A stretch of 14,597 nt of DNA from an uncultured Methylophaga sp. (GCA_946885755.1 CAMPHB010000006.1:1-14597), one strand, 5' to 3'; counted from the first letter of the stretch, positions 1 to 11,245 are shown. Notes: generated from the letters alone by a model not told the origin. Numbers and translations: made by a program.

Positions 1-792
1 TGATAATCCGCAGAAAATACCTTCTTCACTGGCCAGGCGTAATGCCCATGATTTTGATTCTTCATCAGTGACTGGATACAGTTCGTCGTAAACATCACGG
101 TTTAAAACATCAGGGATAAAGTCGGGCGTCCAGCCCTGAATTTTGTGTGGTTGCCAGTCATTACCAGCCAGCAAGGAGGCGTTGGCCGGCTCAGTAGCGA
201 TAATTTTAGTGTCCGGCCGGGCCAGTTTGATCATCTCACCGGCACCGGTTAAGGTGCCGCCAGTGCCCCAGCCAGAAACCCAGTAATCCAGTCGTTTGCC
301 GGCAAAGTCAGAGAGAATTTCCGGGCCGGTGGTACTGCGGTGATAGGCCGGATTGGCGGGGTTTTCAAATTGCCGGGCCAGAAACCAGCCGTGTTTTTCG
401 GCCAGTTCTTTGGCTTTTTTGACCATGCCGGTGCCTTTTTCGGCAGCCGGTGTCAGGATGACCTTAGCCCCTCAAGCCCGCATGATTTTACGGCGCTCAA
501 CCGAAAATGTTTCAACCATGGTGGCGACAAACGGATAACCTTTGGCGGCGCAGACCATTGCCAGCGCAATGCCGGTATTACCGGAAGTCGCTTCAACCAC
601 TGTTTGACCCGGTTTCAGCACACCACGCTGTTCGGCATCTTCAATAATGGCAATCGCCAGCCGGTCTTTGACTGAGGCCATCGGGTTAAATGCTTCGATT
701 TTGACGTAAATATCAACGTGTTTCGGGGCGATATGATTGAGATGGACAATTGGAGTTTTGCCGATAGTATCGAGAATGCTGTTATAAATCAT
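1..792 (-). pseudogene. cysK: cysteine synthase (O-acetylserine sulfhydrylase), interrupted by in-frame TGA, 3' end beyond window
   Basis: PLP enzyme that makes cysteine from O-acetylserine and sulfide in the cytosol. The reading frame opens with MIYNSILDTIGKTP and shows the PLP-lysine motif NPMASVKDR (K42) and the substrate loop TSGNTG (residues 69-74). Codon 107 is TGA (plus 472-474), where the family normally has Leu, Tyr or Phe in an MRA-x-GAK context. After this codon the same frame continues without another stop to the window edge, with GAKVILTPA, the phosphate-binding GTGGTLTG (about residue 176) and HKIQGWTPDFIPDVL. No frameshift is needed. The simplest reading is a single substitution (TTA Leu to TGA) in an otherwise intact gene, or a sequencing error. 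As read, the 106-residue product lacks most of the fold. Family identity is very sure; CysK versus CysM subtype is less so, as the C-terminus is cut by the window. Confidence 0.9.
472..474 (-). other. in-frame TGA stop inside the cysteine synthase gene
   Basis: The codon sequence around the site on the minus strand reads Met-Arg-Ala-TGA-Gly-Ala-Lys. Conserved family sequence lies directly on both sides in the same frame. TGA works as a normal stop in neighbours (nqrC, the EIIA gene, ptsH, aroC, the MFS gene), so a changed genetic code is not supported. Confidence 0.9.
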
Positions 793-809
793 GGTTTGCT
801 CTGAAAGAG

Positions 810-839
810 ATAATAATGATTAAGGGTACAAGATGTCAG
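810..839 (-). promoter_or_regulatory. sigma-70-type promoter for the cysteine synthase gene
   Basis: On the minus strand a -35 box CTGACA (834-839, 5 of 6 to consensus) and a -10 box TATTAT (810-815, 5 of 6) are separated by 18 bases. The predicted start near 803 leaves only about 10 bases of leader and no strong Shine-Dalgarno is visible before the ATG at 792. It lies between the terminator of the upstream operon and the gene, which fits separate transcription. Confidence 0.45.
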
Positions 840-855
840 CGTTATGACAAGCCCT

Positions 856-888
856 GAAACAAAAAACAGCCGCTTGAGTCGGCTGTTT
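856..888 (-). terminator. intrinsic terminator of the nqr-CBS operon
   Basis: A 9-bp perfect stem (864-872 with 880-888, arms AAACAGCCG and CGGCTGTTT) with a 7-base loop is followed on the minus strand by TTTGTTTC. It begins 17 bases past the stop of the CBS-domain gene, in the right place and orientation to end the nqr transcript. Confidence 0.85.
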
Positions 889-904
889 GGTTGTCATTTA
901 AGTC

Positions 905-1372
905 TTAATTCGGACTGCTGACGTGGATATTTTGTTTGGTAGATTGTTGACTGTTGGGTTTTTTGACAGATTCCGGGTTGGCTGTTTTTTGCAGCGCTTT
1001 GAGAATATTCTGCCGGGTAATGGAGCCGACCAGACGGTTTTCTTTAATTACCGGCATACACTTGAAGGCTTTTTGCAGAAATATTTCGGCGACATCAATA
1101 ATTGATGCTTCGTAGTCAATGGTTTCGACACTGTGATGCATATATTCTTCGACACGGCCGGCTGATTCACCCTGGTAGGCCGCATTCAGCGCGACCTGCA
1201 TACAGTCTTTTTCAGATAAAAAGCCAATCAGATTGCCGTGGTGATCGATGACCGGCGCCCCGGAGATTTTAAATTCAATCAACTGGTGAATGGCTCTGAG
1301 CACGTCCATATCCGGCGTGAACGTTAGCTTGGTACCGTTCATATGATCTTTAACTTTCAGTGATGCCAGCAT
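905..1372 (-). CDS. CBS-domain pair protein at the end of the nqr operon
   Basis: A 155-residue soluble protein made of two CBS domains. Domain 1 is about residues 8-60 (VKDHMNGTKLTFTPDMDVLRA then GAPVIDHHGNLIGFLSEKD). Domain 2 is about residues 75-128 (VEEYMHHSVETIDYEASIIDVAEIF then MPVIKENRLVGSITRQNIL). A polar, Ser/Asn/Gln-rich tail follows. CBS pairs usually bind adenosine nucleotides or similar ligands and regulate partners; no enzymatic domain is attached here. The start has a good Shine-Dalgarno (GAGGAG) 20 bases after the nqrM stop, and a terminator follows the gene, so it is the last gene of the Na+-NQR operon. A role in adjusting NQR to adenylate state is inference only. Domain call is very sure; function is unknown. 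Confidence 0.9.
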   Translation of the reverse strand: MLASLKVKDHMNGTKLTFTPDMDVLRAIHQLIEFKISGAPVIDHHGNLIGFLSEKDCMQVALNAAYQGESAGRVEEYMHHSVETIDYEASIIDVAEIFLQKAFKCMPVIKENRLVGSITRQNILKALQKTANPESVKKPNSQQSTKQNIHVSSPN

Positions 1373-1392
1373 GCTGCTCTCTCCTCAGCGTG

Positions 1393-1596
1393 TTAAGCGT
1401 TATCCTGTGCATGCTTACGCGCCGCACATTGTTGTTTTTCTTCGGCGGAGCAGGCACCGCCGCAACTACCTGATAAACCGACCTGGTTCAGGCCGCCGCA
1501 GCTGCCTTTAATGGCACTACGACCAAACAATACGCCTATTGCCATGGCGGCGACAATCACTAATAACAACACAAAGGCGGCGATAAAGGTCGACAT
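1393..1596 (-). CDS. nqrM: Na+-NQR maturation protein NqrM (DUF539)
   Basis: Small membrane protein of 67 residues required in NQR-bearing bacteria for assembly of the Na+-NQR complex, thought to deliver iron to the Cys-ligated centre between NqrD and NqrE. Residues 4-25 form one hydrophobic membrane segment. The cysteine-rich part follows: GSCGG (C33), GSCGGAC (C45, C49) and QQC (C57), the four-Cys pattern of the family. The ATG follows the nqrF TAG stop directly with no gap, and its ribosome site TTTGGAGG lies in the last nqrF codons, so it is translationally coupled. The usual apbE flavin transferase gene does not accompany it here. Confidence 0.95.
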   Translation of the reverse strand: MSTFIAAFVLLLVIVAAMAIGVLFGRSAIKGSCGGLNQVGLSGSCGGACSAEEKQQCAARKHAQDNA

Positions 1597-2814
1597 CTAG
1601 CCTCCAAAGTCGTCAAGCATGATGTTTTCCGGCTCAACACCAAGATCTTCAAGCATTTTGATAACCGCGGCATTCATCATTGGTGGACCGCACATATAAA
1701 ATTCACAATCTTCCGGTGCCGGATGATCTTTCAGATAGTTTTCATACAATACGTTGTGAATAAAGCCGGTGTAGCCTTGCCAGTTATCTTCCGGCAGTGG
1801 ATCCGATAAAGCCACATGCCAGGTAAAGTTGTCATGTTCAGCAGCCAGTTTGTCAAAATCCTCGGTGTAGAACATTTCCCGCAGACTGCGCGCACCATAC
1901 CAGAAGGTAATCTTGCGCTTGGTTTTGATACGGCCTAGCTGGTCAAAAATATGCGAACGCATCGGCGCCATGCCGGCACCACCACCGATAAACACCATTT
2001 CTTTGTCGGTGTCTTTGGCAAAAAACTCACCAAATGGCCCGGAAATTATCACTTTGTCACCGGCTTTCAGATTAAAAATATACGAAGACATAATGCCCGG
2101 TGGCACATCATCAGCATTAGGCGGTGGCGAAGCAATCCGCACATTAAGCATGATGATGCCTTTTTCTTCCGGATAGTTGGCCATTGAGTAGGCACGAACC
2201 ACATCCTCTTTAACAACTGACTTATAACGCCATAAATCAAAGCGATCCCAGTCTGGCCGGTATTCATCAGCGACATCAAAATTTTTGTACTCAACCGTAT
2301 GCGGTGGACATTCGATCTGGATAAAGCCACCGGCACGGAATTTTACGTCTTCACCTTCCGGTAATTCCAGAATCAGCTCTTTGATAAACGTCGCGACATT
2401 GTCATTGGAGCGCACCGTGCACTCCCACTTTTTGACGCCGAACACTTCTTCCGGCACCTGAATACGCATATTTTGTTTGACTGCAACCTGACAAGACAGG
2501 CGGTCGCCTTCGGCTGCTTCACGCTTGGTGATATGCGACTCTTCGGTCGGCAAGATCGAACCACCGCCTTCAAAGATTTTCACTTTGCACTGCGCACAGG
2601 TACCGCCACCGCCACAGGCTGACGAGACAAATAAATTAGCATTGGCCAAAGCGCCTAATAATTTACCGCCAGCCTGAGTACGAATGGTTTTTTCATCATT
2701 AATAACGATTTCAATATCGCCGGTTGCTACCAGTTTGGAGCGGGCACTGAGAATGACGCCGACCAGCAGCATGATGATCAACGTGAATAAAAAGATACCA
2801 AGTATGATTTCCAT
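1597..2814 (-). CDS. nqrF: Na+-translocating NADH:quinone reductase subunit F
   Basis: NADH-oxidising entry subunit, 405 residues. Residues 2-23 are an N-terminal membrane anchor. A plant-type 2Fe-2S ferredoxin domain follows, with ligands C67, C73, C76 and C108 ([15 protein letters not shown] and LSCQV). The FAD domain has [11 protein letters not shown] (R207-S210), and the NADH-binding part has [14 protein letters not shown] and [10 protein letters not shown]. It ends in MLDDFGG, usual for the family. Electrons pass from NADH to FAD, then 2Fe-2S, then on to the NqrD/E iron centre. The start overlaps the nqrE stop by one base (TAATG), with GGGGA as a ribosome site. All cofactor residues are present, so the subunit looks functional. 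Confidence 0.98.
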   Translation of the reverse strand: MEIILGIFLFTLIIMLLVGVILSARSKLVATGDIEIVINDEKTIRTQAGGKLLGALANANLFVSSACGGGGTCAQCKVKIFEGGGSILPTEESHITKREAAEGDRLSCQVAVKQNMRIQVPEEVFGVKKWECTVRSNDNVATFIKELILELPEGEDVKFRAGGFIQIECPPHTVEYKNFDVADEYRPDWDRFDLWRYKSVVKEDVVRAYSMANYPEEKGIIMLNVRIASPPPNADDVPPGIMSSYIFNLKAGDKVIISGPFGEFFAKDTDKEMVFIGGGAGMAPMRSHIFDQLGRIKTKRKITFWYGARSLREMFYTEDFDKLAAEHDNFTWHVALSDPLPEDNWQGYTGFIHNVLYENYLKDHPAPEDCEFYMCGPPMMNAAVIKMLEDLGVEPENIMLDDFGG

Positions 2815-3422
2815 TACAGTTGAATCCCCGAGAAGGCCATAAATCCAAGCGCCATCAGGCCAGCGGTAATGAAGGTAATGCCTAAACCTTGCAAGCCGTC
2901 AGGGACATCGGAATATTTCAGTTTTTCGCGAATACCGGCAATGGCGGTGATGGCCAGTGCCCAGCCAAAGCCACTGCCAACACCATAAACCGCGCTTTCT
3001 GCCAGATTGTAATCACGTTCCACCATAAACAAGGTGCCGCCGAGAATGGCGCAGTTTACGGTGATAAGCGGCAGAAAAATACCCAGCGCGTTATATAAAG
3101 CCGGCGTGTATTTATCCATGGCCATTTCAATGATTTGCACCATGGCGGCAATGACACCGATATAGCTGATAAGCCCCAAAAAGCTTAAATCCACATCGGG
3201 CAAACCAGCCCAGGCCAAAGCGCCTTCTTTGAGCAGATATTGGTAAATCAGATTGTTGGCCGGCACGGTAATCGCCTGCACCACAATAACGGCAATACCG
3301 AGGCCCAGCGCCGTTTCAATTTTTTTCGATACCGCCAGAAACGTACACATGCCGAGGAAAAAGGCCAAAGCCAGATTCTCGACAAAAATCGAGCGGATAA
3401 ACAGACTGAGATAATGCTCCAC
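2814..3422 (-). CDS. nqrE: Na+-translocating NADH:quinone reductase subunit E
   Basis: Integral membrane subunit of 202 residues, about six hydrophobic helices. It opens [26 protein letters not shown], matching NqrE closely. The two cysteines that with NqrD hold the intramembrane iron centre are visible: C26 (FFLGMCTF) and C124 (TVNCAILGG). The start is GTG directly after the TAA of nqrD, chosen because it gives the full conserved N-terminus and has a strong GGAGG site upstream within nqrD. NqrE and NqrD are homologous with inverted topology, and together form part of the Na+ path. Stop overlaps the nqrF start by one base. Confidence 0.97.
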   Translation of the reverse strand: MEHYLSLFIRSIFVENLALAFFLGMCTFLAVSKKIETALGLGIAVIVVQAITVPANNLIYQYLLKEGALAWAGLPDVDLSFLGLISYIGVIAAMVQIIEMAMDKYTPALYNALGIFLPLITVNCAILGGTLFMVERDYNLAESAVYGVGSGFGWALAITAIAGIREKLKYSDVPDGLQGLGITFITAGLMALGFMAFSGIQL

Positions 3423-4085
3423 TTACAGTACCTCCGTCCGGTGCACCTGATGGATTTGATAATCCGGTGCTTCCACCTGTTGCGGTTTCCAGCTGCGAAT
3501 TGCCCATATCATCAGACCGATAATAAAAAACGCACTCGGCGGCAGCAGCATCAGACCATTCGGTACATACCAGCCGCCTTCATTGGCAACCGGAATAATG
3601 GTTTGGCCAAATAATTTGCCAGCACCAAATAACTCCCGAAAAAAGGCAACGGCCATCAGGATCAGACTGTAACCAAGGCCATTACCAAGGCCATCGAGAA
3701 AACTCATCATTGGCGGATTTTTCATCGCATACGCTTCAGCGCGGCCCAAAACGATACAGTTGGTGATGATCAGCCCGACGAATACCGACAGCTGTTTGCT
3801 GGCCTCATAGGCGTAAGCTTTGAGAATCTGATCAACGACGATAACCAGTGAAGCAATAATGGTCATTTGCACGATGATCCGGATACTGCTGGGAATATGA
3901 GCGCGAATGGCACTGATAATGGCGCCGGAAAACGCCGTGACACTGGTCAGGGCGATCGACATGATCAATGCCGCCGTCATATTGGTGGTGACGGCTAAAG
4001 CCGAACAGATCCCCAGTACCTGCAACGTGATCGGATTGTTATCAATTAACGGATCAACAATATTTTTTTTCGCCTGACTTGCCAT
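3423..4085 (-). CDS. nqrD: Na+-translocating NADH:quinone reductase subunit D
   Basis: Integral membrane subunit of 220 residues with about six helices. The N-terminal [29 protein letters not shown] is the usual NqrD start region. C27 (LGICSAL) and C110 ([15 protein letters not shown]) are the conserved iron-centre cysteines, paired with C26 and C124 of NqrE. The C-terminus ([14 protein letters not shown]) is longer and polar. The ATG overlaps the last base of the nqrC TGA stop (TGATG), with GGAGAG as ribosome site, so expression is coupled to nqrC. Confidence 0.97.
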   Translation of the reverse strand: MASQAKKNIVDPLIDNNPITLQVLGICSALAVTTNMTAALIMSIALTSVTAFSGAIISAIRAHIPSSIRIIVQMTIIASLVIVVDQILKAYAYEASKQLSVFVGLIITNCIVLGRAEAYAMKNPPMMSFLDGLGNGLGYSLILMAVAFFRELFGAGKLFGQTIIPVANEGGWYVPNGLMLLPPSAFFIIGLMIWAIRSWKPQQVEAPDYQIHQVHRTEVL

Positions 4086-4912
4086 CAGTTACTCTCCAAC
4101 TCAGCGCGTAAGTTTTGTAAAAACGGGCCAAAACCCTGCTCACCCAGCCAGTACACCATCATGTTAGAAACACCCTGACTGGTCAGCGTGGCACCGGATA
4201 AACCATCCACTTTGTATTCAGCATTGCTGGCATTTTCATCGACAAAACCACGTACGACACGCAGTTCAACATTGCCATTTTCATCATAAACCTGTTTGCC
4301 TTCCCATTTGGCGCGCCAGCGGGGATTGTCAATTTCACCGCCGAGTCCCGGCGTTTCGGCATGCTGATAAAAACGCAGTCCGCTGATGGTGTTTAAGTCA
4401 GCTTCCAGCGATAAAAAGCCATACATAGTTGACCACAGGCCGTAACCGCTGACCGGCAAAATCACCTGCTGCACTTCGTTGGTGTCGGCATCACGCAAGA
4501 GATAAATCGGCGCATATTTAGCGCGGTTACCGATACCGGCAATATCGTCATCAATATTAACGCCATACTCCGGCGTGGCTGCCGCTTTGTACTGGTCAAA
4601 CGTCACAGGATCCAAATCGACCTCAGCGTAGTCGCCGGCCGCCAAATCAACCAGCCTGACATCAAAGCGCTCAAACGCCGCATCAATATCCATGCCTGGC
4701 TCGTATAATCCGGTCACTGCCAGAATATTCTGCCGAATATCATTTTTTTTATTGATGATTTGCTGGCTTTTTAAGGCAACGGCGGCAGTTGATACCAGTA
4801 CCGAACAAACCAGACACAGCAGTACCGCAATAAAAATAGTTTTTCGCGGATCATCATTGGGCAGCGCCATCAGCCTGCCTAAAAAACCGCCTTTCTGAGT
4901 TGTTTCAGTCAT
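4085..4912 (-). CDS. nqrC: Na+-translocating NADH:quinone reductase subunit C
   Basis: A 275-residue subunit with an N-terminal membrane helix (about residues 25-48) and a periplasmic FMN domain. The covalent flavin site is SGAT at residues 239-242 within [12 protein letters not shown], with T242 as the Thr that carries FMN by a phosphoester bond. Family landmarks such as [15 protein letters not shown] and [12 protein letters not shown] are present. FMN attachment needs the transferase ApbE, which is not encoded in this window. The start lies two bases after the nqrB stop, with a weak ribosome site (GAAG), which suggests coupling. Confidence 0.97.
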   Translation of the reverse strand: MTETTQKGGFLGRLMALPNDDPRKTIFIAVLLCLVCSVLVSTAAVALKSQQIINKKNDIRQNILAVTGLYEPGMDIDAAFERFDVRLVDLAAGDYAEVDLDPVTFDQYKAAATPEYGVNIDDDIAGIGNRAKYAPIYLLRDADTNEVQQVILPVSGYGLWSTMYGFLSLEADLNTISGLRFYQHAETPGLGGEIDNPRWRAKWEGKQVYDENGNVELRVVRGFVDENASNAEYKVDGLSGATLTSQGVSNMMVYWLGEQGFGPFLQNLRAELESN

Positions 4913-4914
4913 AG

Positions 4915-6123
4915 TTAACTTCGTTGTAATCTGCGTTTAACGTTGGCCTGCACCACAAAATAATCAATCAGCGGTGCAAAAATATTGCCGAACAAAATGG
5001 CCAGCATGATGCCTTCGGGGAAAGCCGGGTTGATAACCCGAATCAGCACTGTCATAAAGCCAATCAGAATGCCGTAAATCCAGCGGCCTTTATTGGTCAT
5101 TGCCGCCGACACCGGATCGGTTGCCATAAACACCATACCAAAAGCAAAGCCACCCAGCGTCATATGCCAGTACCAGGGCATGCTGAACATCGGGTTGGTA
5201 TCACTGCCAATTAAATTAAATAATGCCGTGGTCAGGAACATACCAAGGAACACCCCGAACATGATCCGGTAGGATGCGACACGGGTGATTAACAAAAACG
5301 CCATTCCGAATAAAATCGCCAGTGTTGATGTTTCACCGAGTGATCCCGGCATAAAGCCCAGGAAAGTTTGCCACCAGGTATAACCGGCATTGGTAATTGC
5401 TTCAACGCCACCCAAAGCTGCCAGACCCAGTGGCGTGGCACCGGTATAACCATCAATTGCGGTCCAGACGGCATCACCGGACATTGAAGCCGGATAAGCG
5501 AAGTATAAAAATGCCCGGCCGGTCAAAGCCGGATTCAGGAAGTTTTTACCGGTACCGCCGAACACTTCTTTGCCGATAACCACACCGAAAATAATCCCCA
5601 AAGCTACCTGCCATAACGGTGTGGATGGCGGTAAGGTCAGCGTGTACAGCATGGAGGTAACCAGAAAACCCTCGTTAACTTCATGGTTACGCACGGCGGC
5701 AAAGATGACTTCAAAGGTACCACCGGCAATCAGCGTGGTCAGATAAATGGGCAGAAAGTACAGCAGCCCGTGGAACATATTGGAAAACACACTATCCGGA
5801 TTGTAAGCGATACCAAAGGTATTCATGATCCAGCCGCGCCAGCCTTCAACGGTGGACATGCCCAGTTCAGCCATGGCGCTGTTAGCCTGAAAACCGGTAT
5901 TCCAGAGCATCAGCAGCAGTACCGGGAAAGTTGCCAGCACCACATAACTCATGACCCGTTTTAGATCGATGCCATCCCTTACATGCGGCGAACCACGGGT
6001 GGTATCGGCCGGGCTGTAAATAAAGGTATCGACCATTTCATAGAGGGCATAAAACTTCTCATATGGCCCGCCTTTTTGAAATGACGGTTCAATTCGGTCA
6101 AGGAATCTTCTGACGCGCGCCAT
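4915..6123 (-). CDS. nqrB: Na+-translocating NADH:quinone reductase subunit B
   Basis: Largest membrane subunit, 402 residues, with about ten helices. It carries the second covalent FMN at T230 in [10 protein letters not shown], plus riboflavin and the quinone site known for the family. The N-terminal soluble part ([28 protein letters not shown]) is typical, as are [28 protein letters not shown] and the C-terminal [27 protein letters not shown] is two bases after the nqrA TAA, with GAAGG as ribosome site. Length and motifs suggest an intact subunit. Confidence 0.98.
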   Translation of the reverse strand: MARVRRFLDRIEPSFQKGGPYEKFYALYEMVDTFIYSPADTTRGSPHVRDGIDLKRVMSYVVLATFPVLLLMLWNTGFQANSAMAELGMSTVEGWRGWIMNTFGIAYNPDSVFSNMFHGLLYFLPIYLTTLIAGGTFEVIFAAVRNHEVNEGFLVTSMLYTLTLPPSTPLWQVALGIIFGVVIGKEVFGGTGKNFLNPALTGRAFLYFAYPASMSGDAVWTAIDGYTGATPLGLAALGGVEAITNAGYTWWQTFLGFMPGSLGETSTLAILFGMAFLLITRVASYRIMFGVFLGMFLTTALFNLIGSDTNPMFSMPWYWHMTLGGFAFGMVFMATDPVSAAMTNKGRWIYGILIGFMTVLIRVINPAFPEGIMLAILFGNIFAPLIDYFVVQANVKRRLQRS

Positions 6124-6125
6124 GG

Positions 6126-7568
<1,443 letters not shown>

Positions 7569-7583
7569 GCGCACAAGGCAGAT

Positions 7584-8765
7584 TCAATGCGGGTTTTCGG
7601 CCTGTTTTAAACTGTATTCCGGATGCTGCTTTAACCACAGATAACCGATAACAAAGGCTATCAAGGCAACTGCAGATGCCAGTAAATAAGTCGCTGCGGG
7701 TCCCGGTGTTAACCACAAATAACCACTCAGCAAACTGCCGGCTGCGCCGCCGGCGCCGAAACTGACACTGCTGTATAACGCCTGGCCACGGCCCTGATTG
7801 CGGCCGGTGAAATGCTGATGCACCCAGGCAATCGCTGAGGCATGAAACATCCCGTAACTGGCAGCATGCAAACTTTGTGCAGCAATCAGCATTGGCAAGT
7901 TTTCCGGAAACAAGGCAATTAACGCCCAGCGCAAAGCGCTCAGCAGGCAACTGGCCAGTAACACCAGCCGTATGCCAAATCTGGGCAGCCAGCGATGCAT
8001 CAGCAAAAACACGCCGATTTCCGCGACCACACCCAGCGCCCATAAAACACCAATCAGACTGCGGCCATAACCGTGCATTTCCAGATAAATACTGTAAAAC
8101 GTGTAGTAGGGGCCATGCGCCAGCAACATCAGAAAACAAATGGCCAGAAACGCCAGCACCGCGGGTTGTTTCAATACGGTTTTCAACGGCACCTGTTGCA
8201 GACTTAAATGCCGGCTGGCTGATTCGGGGACGCTGAGGCTGACCAGCCAAATGCCGGCAGTACTGATGAGTAAGGCATAAGGCACAATGCCGGCATCAAA
8301 CTTTTCCGTCAGCCCGCCCAGCAGTAAGACAATAATGATAAAACCGATAGAGCCCCACAGGCGGATTTTGCTGTAGTGATGGCTGTGTTCACCGAGATGC
8401 TGCAAGGTGGTGACTTCAAACTGTGGCAGCGTGGCATTCCAGAAAAAGCTGAACGTCATCAGCACCAGTGCCATCCAGACAAAACTCTGATTGATAAAAA
8501 TGCCACTGAAAGCCAGTACACCAATAAAACTGGCGATGCGAACAATTTTCATCCGCTGCCCGTTATGGTCGGCGATCCAGCCCCAGACATTGGGTGCAAT
8601 AATCCTGCTGGCCAGCAGAATAGCGGTCAGTTCACCGATTTGCCGGGCTGAAAACCCTTCCCATTGCAGATATAACCCGAAGTAGGGCACCAGCACGCCA
8701 AGCGTGGCGAAGTAGAAAAAATAAAAGCCTGACAGCCGCCAGTAGGGGACTTGGGATAACGGCAC
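7584..8765 (-). CDS. MFS transporter, HcaT/phenylpropionate-permease-like
   Basis: Inner membrane transporter of 393 residues with about 12 hydrophobic helices. It opens VPYWRLSGFYFFYFATLGVLVPYFGLYLQ, a start typical of the MFS_1-like/HcaT group. An MFS loop-2/3-like stretch (APNVWGWIADHNGQRMKIVRI) lies near residues 58-78, and a central cytoplasmic loop is near 190-210. The substrate cannot be read from the sequence. The family name comes from a 3-phenylpropionate transporter, but most members are uncharacterised. The GTG start is preferred because it gives the family N-terminus and sits four bases after the aroC stop; no good Shine-Dalgarno is visible, so expression may depend on coupling to aroC. 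Confidence 0.88.
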   Translation of the reverse strand: MPLSQVPYWRLSGFYFFYFATLGVLVPYFGLYLQWEGFSARQIGELTAILLASRIIAPNVWGWIADHNGQRMKIVRIASFIGVLAFSGIFINQSFVWMALVLMTFSFFWNATLPQFEVTTLQHLGEHSHHYSKIRLWGSIGFIIIVLLLGGLTEKFDAGIVPYALLISTAGIWLVSLSVPESASRHLSLQQVPLKTVLKQPAVLAFLAICFLMLLAHGPYYTFYSIYLEMHGYGRSLIGVLWALGVVAEIGVFLLMHRWLPRFGIRLVLLASCLLSALRWALIALFPENLPMLIAAQSLHAASYGMFHASAIAWVHQHFTGRNQGRGQALYSSVSFGAGGAAGSLLSGYLWLTPGPAATYLLASAVALIAFVIGYLWLKQHPEYSLKQAENPH

Positions 8766-8769
8766 GAAC

Positions 8770-9867
8770 TCAGGCTTGCGCCGGAATAATCGGCGTATCA
8801 GTCGTTACATCAGCATTCTGGGCGCGGTGACGCAGCATATGATCCATCAATACCAGTGCCAGCATGGCTTCGGCAATCGGTGTGGCGCGGATGCCGACGC
8901 AGGGATCGTGACGACCATGGGTGACCACTTCAATCGGATCACCGTTAACATCAATACTGCGGCCGGGGATCCGCAAACTCGACGTCGGTTTCAGCGCCAT
9001 ACTGACGACAATATCCTGACCACTGGAAATACCGCCTAAAGTGCCGCCGGCATTATTGCTAAGAAAACCCTGCGGCGTCAGTTCATCACGATGCTCAGTG
9101 CCTTTTTGCGTCACCGATTCAAAACCGGCACCGATTTCCACGCCTTTGACGGCATTAATACTCATCATGGCATGGGCAATATCGGCATCTAAACGATCAA
9201 AGATCGGCTCACCCAGACCGGGCGGTACATTGCGGGCAATGACATTGATGCGTGCGCCAATCGAGTTGCCCTCTTTGCGCAGCGCATCCATATAATCTTC
9301 TAACTGCGATTCGATAGCCGGATCCGGATTAAAAAACAGGCTGTGATCCAGATGTGAAAAATCCAGCGTTTGTGCTTTTATCGGACCTAACTGCGCCATA
9401 TAGCCCTGAATTTCGATGCCATAACGCTCGCGCAAATATTTTTTGGCAATACCGCCGGCGGCGACACGCATAGCGGTTTCCCGCGCCGAAGACCGGCCAC
9501 CACCGCGATAATCGCGAAAGCCGAATTTGTGATGGTAAGTGTAATCGGCATGTGCCGGCCGGAATTGCTGAGCAATATTGCCGTAATCCTTGGAACGCTG
9601 ATCAACGTTTTCAATCAGCAGGCCAATCGGTGTGCCGGTGGTTTTGCCTTCAAATACGCCGGACAGAATTTTGACCTGGTCCGGTTCGCGGCGTTGGGTT
9701 TCGTGACGGCTTTTGCCGGGCCGGCGGCGATCCAGATCACCTTGTAAATCGGCTTCGGACAGCGCCATTCCCGGCGGACAGCCATCGACAATCGCGCCTA
9801 AAGCCGGGCCGTGACTTTCACCGAAAGTGGTAACGGTGAACAGTTTTCCGAAGCTGTTGCCTGACAT
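8770..9867 (-). CDS. aroC: chorismate synthase
   Basis: Last enzyme of the shikimate pathway, converting EPSP to chorismate with reduced FMN. 365 residues, the usual bacterial length. Signatures in order are FGESHG (H19 region), [17 protein letters not shown] (about 47-63), [54 protein letters not shown] (about 103-143, with H106), and [16 protein letters not shown]. All catalytic landmarks are present. The ATG lies 17 bases after the mgtE stop with only a weak GGA ribosome site. No terminator is seen on either side, so it is probably transcribed with mgtE and the MFS gene. The short, variable C-terminal tail ([11 protein letters not shown]) is not unusual. Confidence 0.98.
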   Translation of the reverse strand: MSGNSFGKLFTVTTFGESHGPALGAIVDGCPPGMALSEADLQGDLDRRRPGKSRHETQRREPDQVKILSGVFEGKTTGTPIGLLIENVDQRSKDYGNIAQQFRPAHADYTYHHKFGFRDYRGGGRSSARETAMRVAAGGIAKKYLRERYGIEIQGYMAQLGPIKAQTLDFSHLDHSLFFNPDPAIESQLEDYMDALRKEGNSIGARINVIARNVPPGLGEPIFDRLDADIAHAMMSINAVKGVEIGAGFESVTQKGTEHRDELTPQGFLSNNAGGTLGGISSGQDIVVSMALKPTSSLRIPGRSIDVNGDPIEVVTHGRHDPCVGIRATPIAEAMLALVLMDHMLRHRAQNADVTTDTPIIPAQA

Positions 9868-9884
9868 AAAAAATTCCGGTCAAA

Positions 9885-11243
9885 TTAAATAATAAATAGC
9901 GTAGCAAATCCGAGGAACGCCATAAAACCAACCACATCGGTAATGGTGGTCAGCAGCACACTGCCTGACAGTGCCGGATCGATACCGACTTTTTTCAGCG
10001 CCAGCGGGATGGTGACGCCGGCCAGTGAAGCAGCCAGTAAATTAATAATGATAGCAACCCCAATCAGTACCGCAATGCTAATTTCCTGAAACCATAAGTA
10101 AGTGACAAAAGCGATGGCGATAGCCCAGATAATACCGTTCAGCGCGCCAACGGCGATTTCTTTACGCAGCAGCCAGCGTTTATTTTTGTCATTTAGCTGC
10201 CCCAGCGCCATTGATCGAATAACTAAGGTCAGCGTCTGACTGCCGGCAATGCCGCCCATACTGGCGACAATCGGCATTAACACCGCCAGCGCGACGATTT
10301 TTTCGATGGTGGTATCAAATAAACCAATGACCCACGATGCCAGAAAAGCAGTGATTAAATTGATGCCTAACCACAGCGAACGGCGGTGGACACTTTTTTT
10401 CACCGGCGCGAAGGTATCTTCATCTTCGCCGAGACCTGCCATGCTCAGCATGGAATGTTCGGCGACATCACGGATGACGTCGACCACGTCATCGATGGTG
10501 ATACGGCCTAGCAGATGATTGTCTTTATCGACCACCGGCGCCGAAATCAAATCGTGTTTTTCAAAGCGATGGGCGACATCTTCATCAGACATATTGGCCG
10601 GAATGGCTTCTACCTGATGCGACATGACTTCACGCACGGTCATGGAGCGGCTGCGGCTGACCACTTGTGATAAGCGCAAAGTACCAAGATATTTATCATT
10701 GTGATCAACGACATACAGGCTGTCGGTGTTTTCCGGCAGGTCACCGAGCATACGCAGATAACGCAACACCACTTCCAGCGTGATATCCGAGCGTACCGTC
10801 ACCACGTCGGTGTTCATCAGGCCGCCGGCGGTGTCTTCCTCAAAACCGAGAATGACTTCGATACGGCGACGGCGCTGGCTGTCCATGGCCCGCAACACTT
10901 CCTGCATCACATGATCCGGCAGATCCTGCAGTAAGTCGACTACGTCATCGGTATCCAGATCTTCGGTGGCGCTGAGCAGATCCGCGGTGTCCATATCAAC
11001 CATCAGGCTGGTACGGACATCCTCACCGATGTAGGAAAGCACCTCACCGCGCAGTTCGGGATTGATAATCGGCCAGCAGACTTTACGCTCGGCCGGTGGC
11101 AAGGATTCCAGTAAGTGTGCCGTTTCGGCCGGATGCAAACTTGCCAATAAACGCCGCATCCTGACGAAGCGGCCGCTTTGCAGCGCGTCGGCAAGGGTAT
11201 CGAGCGAATGATTTAAAGCATGGTGTTGATCCAGCTCAGACAT
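9885..11243 (-). CDS. mgtE: magnesium transporter MgtE
   Basis: Mg2+ channel/transporter of the inner membrane, 452 residues from the chosen start. Layout: N-terminal superhelical domain (about 10-125), CBS pair (about 135-265, with FEEDTAGGLMNTDVVTV and LISAPVVDKDNHLLGRITIDDVVDVI), connecting helix, then five membrane helices from about 290. These include PIVASMGGIAGSQTLTLVIRSMALGQ, where the ion path lies in the family. The cytosolic domains sense Mg2+ and close the pore when it is plentiful. The ATG at 11241-11243 is preferred over an in-frame GTG four codons upstream because GGAG lies six bases before it. That ribosome site is inside a long inverted repeat (see 11246-11309). The gene follows ptsI in the same direction. 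Confidence 0.95.
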   Translation of the reverse strand: MSELDQHHALNHSLDTLADALQSGRFVRMRRLLASLHPAETAHLLESLPPAERKVCWPIINPELRGEVLSYIGEDVRTSLMVDMDTADLLSATEDLDTDDVVDLLQDLPDHVMQEVLRAMDSQRRRRIEVILGFEEDTAGGLMNTDVVTVRSDITLEVVLRYLRMLGDLPENTDSLYVVDHNDKYLGTLRLSQVVSRSRSMTVREVMSHQVEAIPANMSDEDVAHRFEKHDLISAPVVDKDNHLLGRITIDDVVDVIRDVAEHSMLSMAGLGEDEDTFAPVKKSVHRRSLWLGINLITAFLASWVIGLFDTTIEKIVALAVLMPIVASMGGIAGSQTLTLVIRSMALGQLNDKNKRWLLRKEIAVGALNGIIWAIAIAFVTYLWFQEISIAVLIGVAIIINLLAASLAGVTIPLALKKVGIDPALSGSVLLTTITDVVGFMAFLGFATLFII

Positions 11244-11245
11244 GT

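Noticed and set aside
472..474. TGA as selenocysteine or as a reassigned sense codon
   Set aside because: The position is not a catalytic Cys in the family, I see no selenocysteine insertion-like hairpin directly after it, and TGA ends several neighbouring genes.
340..675. 111-codon plus-strand open frame opposite the cysteine synthase gene
   Set aside because: Antisense to family-conserved sequence; no independent support.
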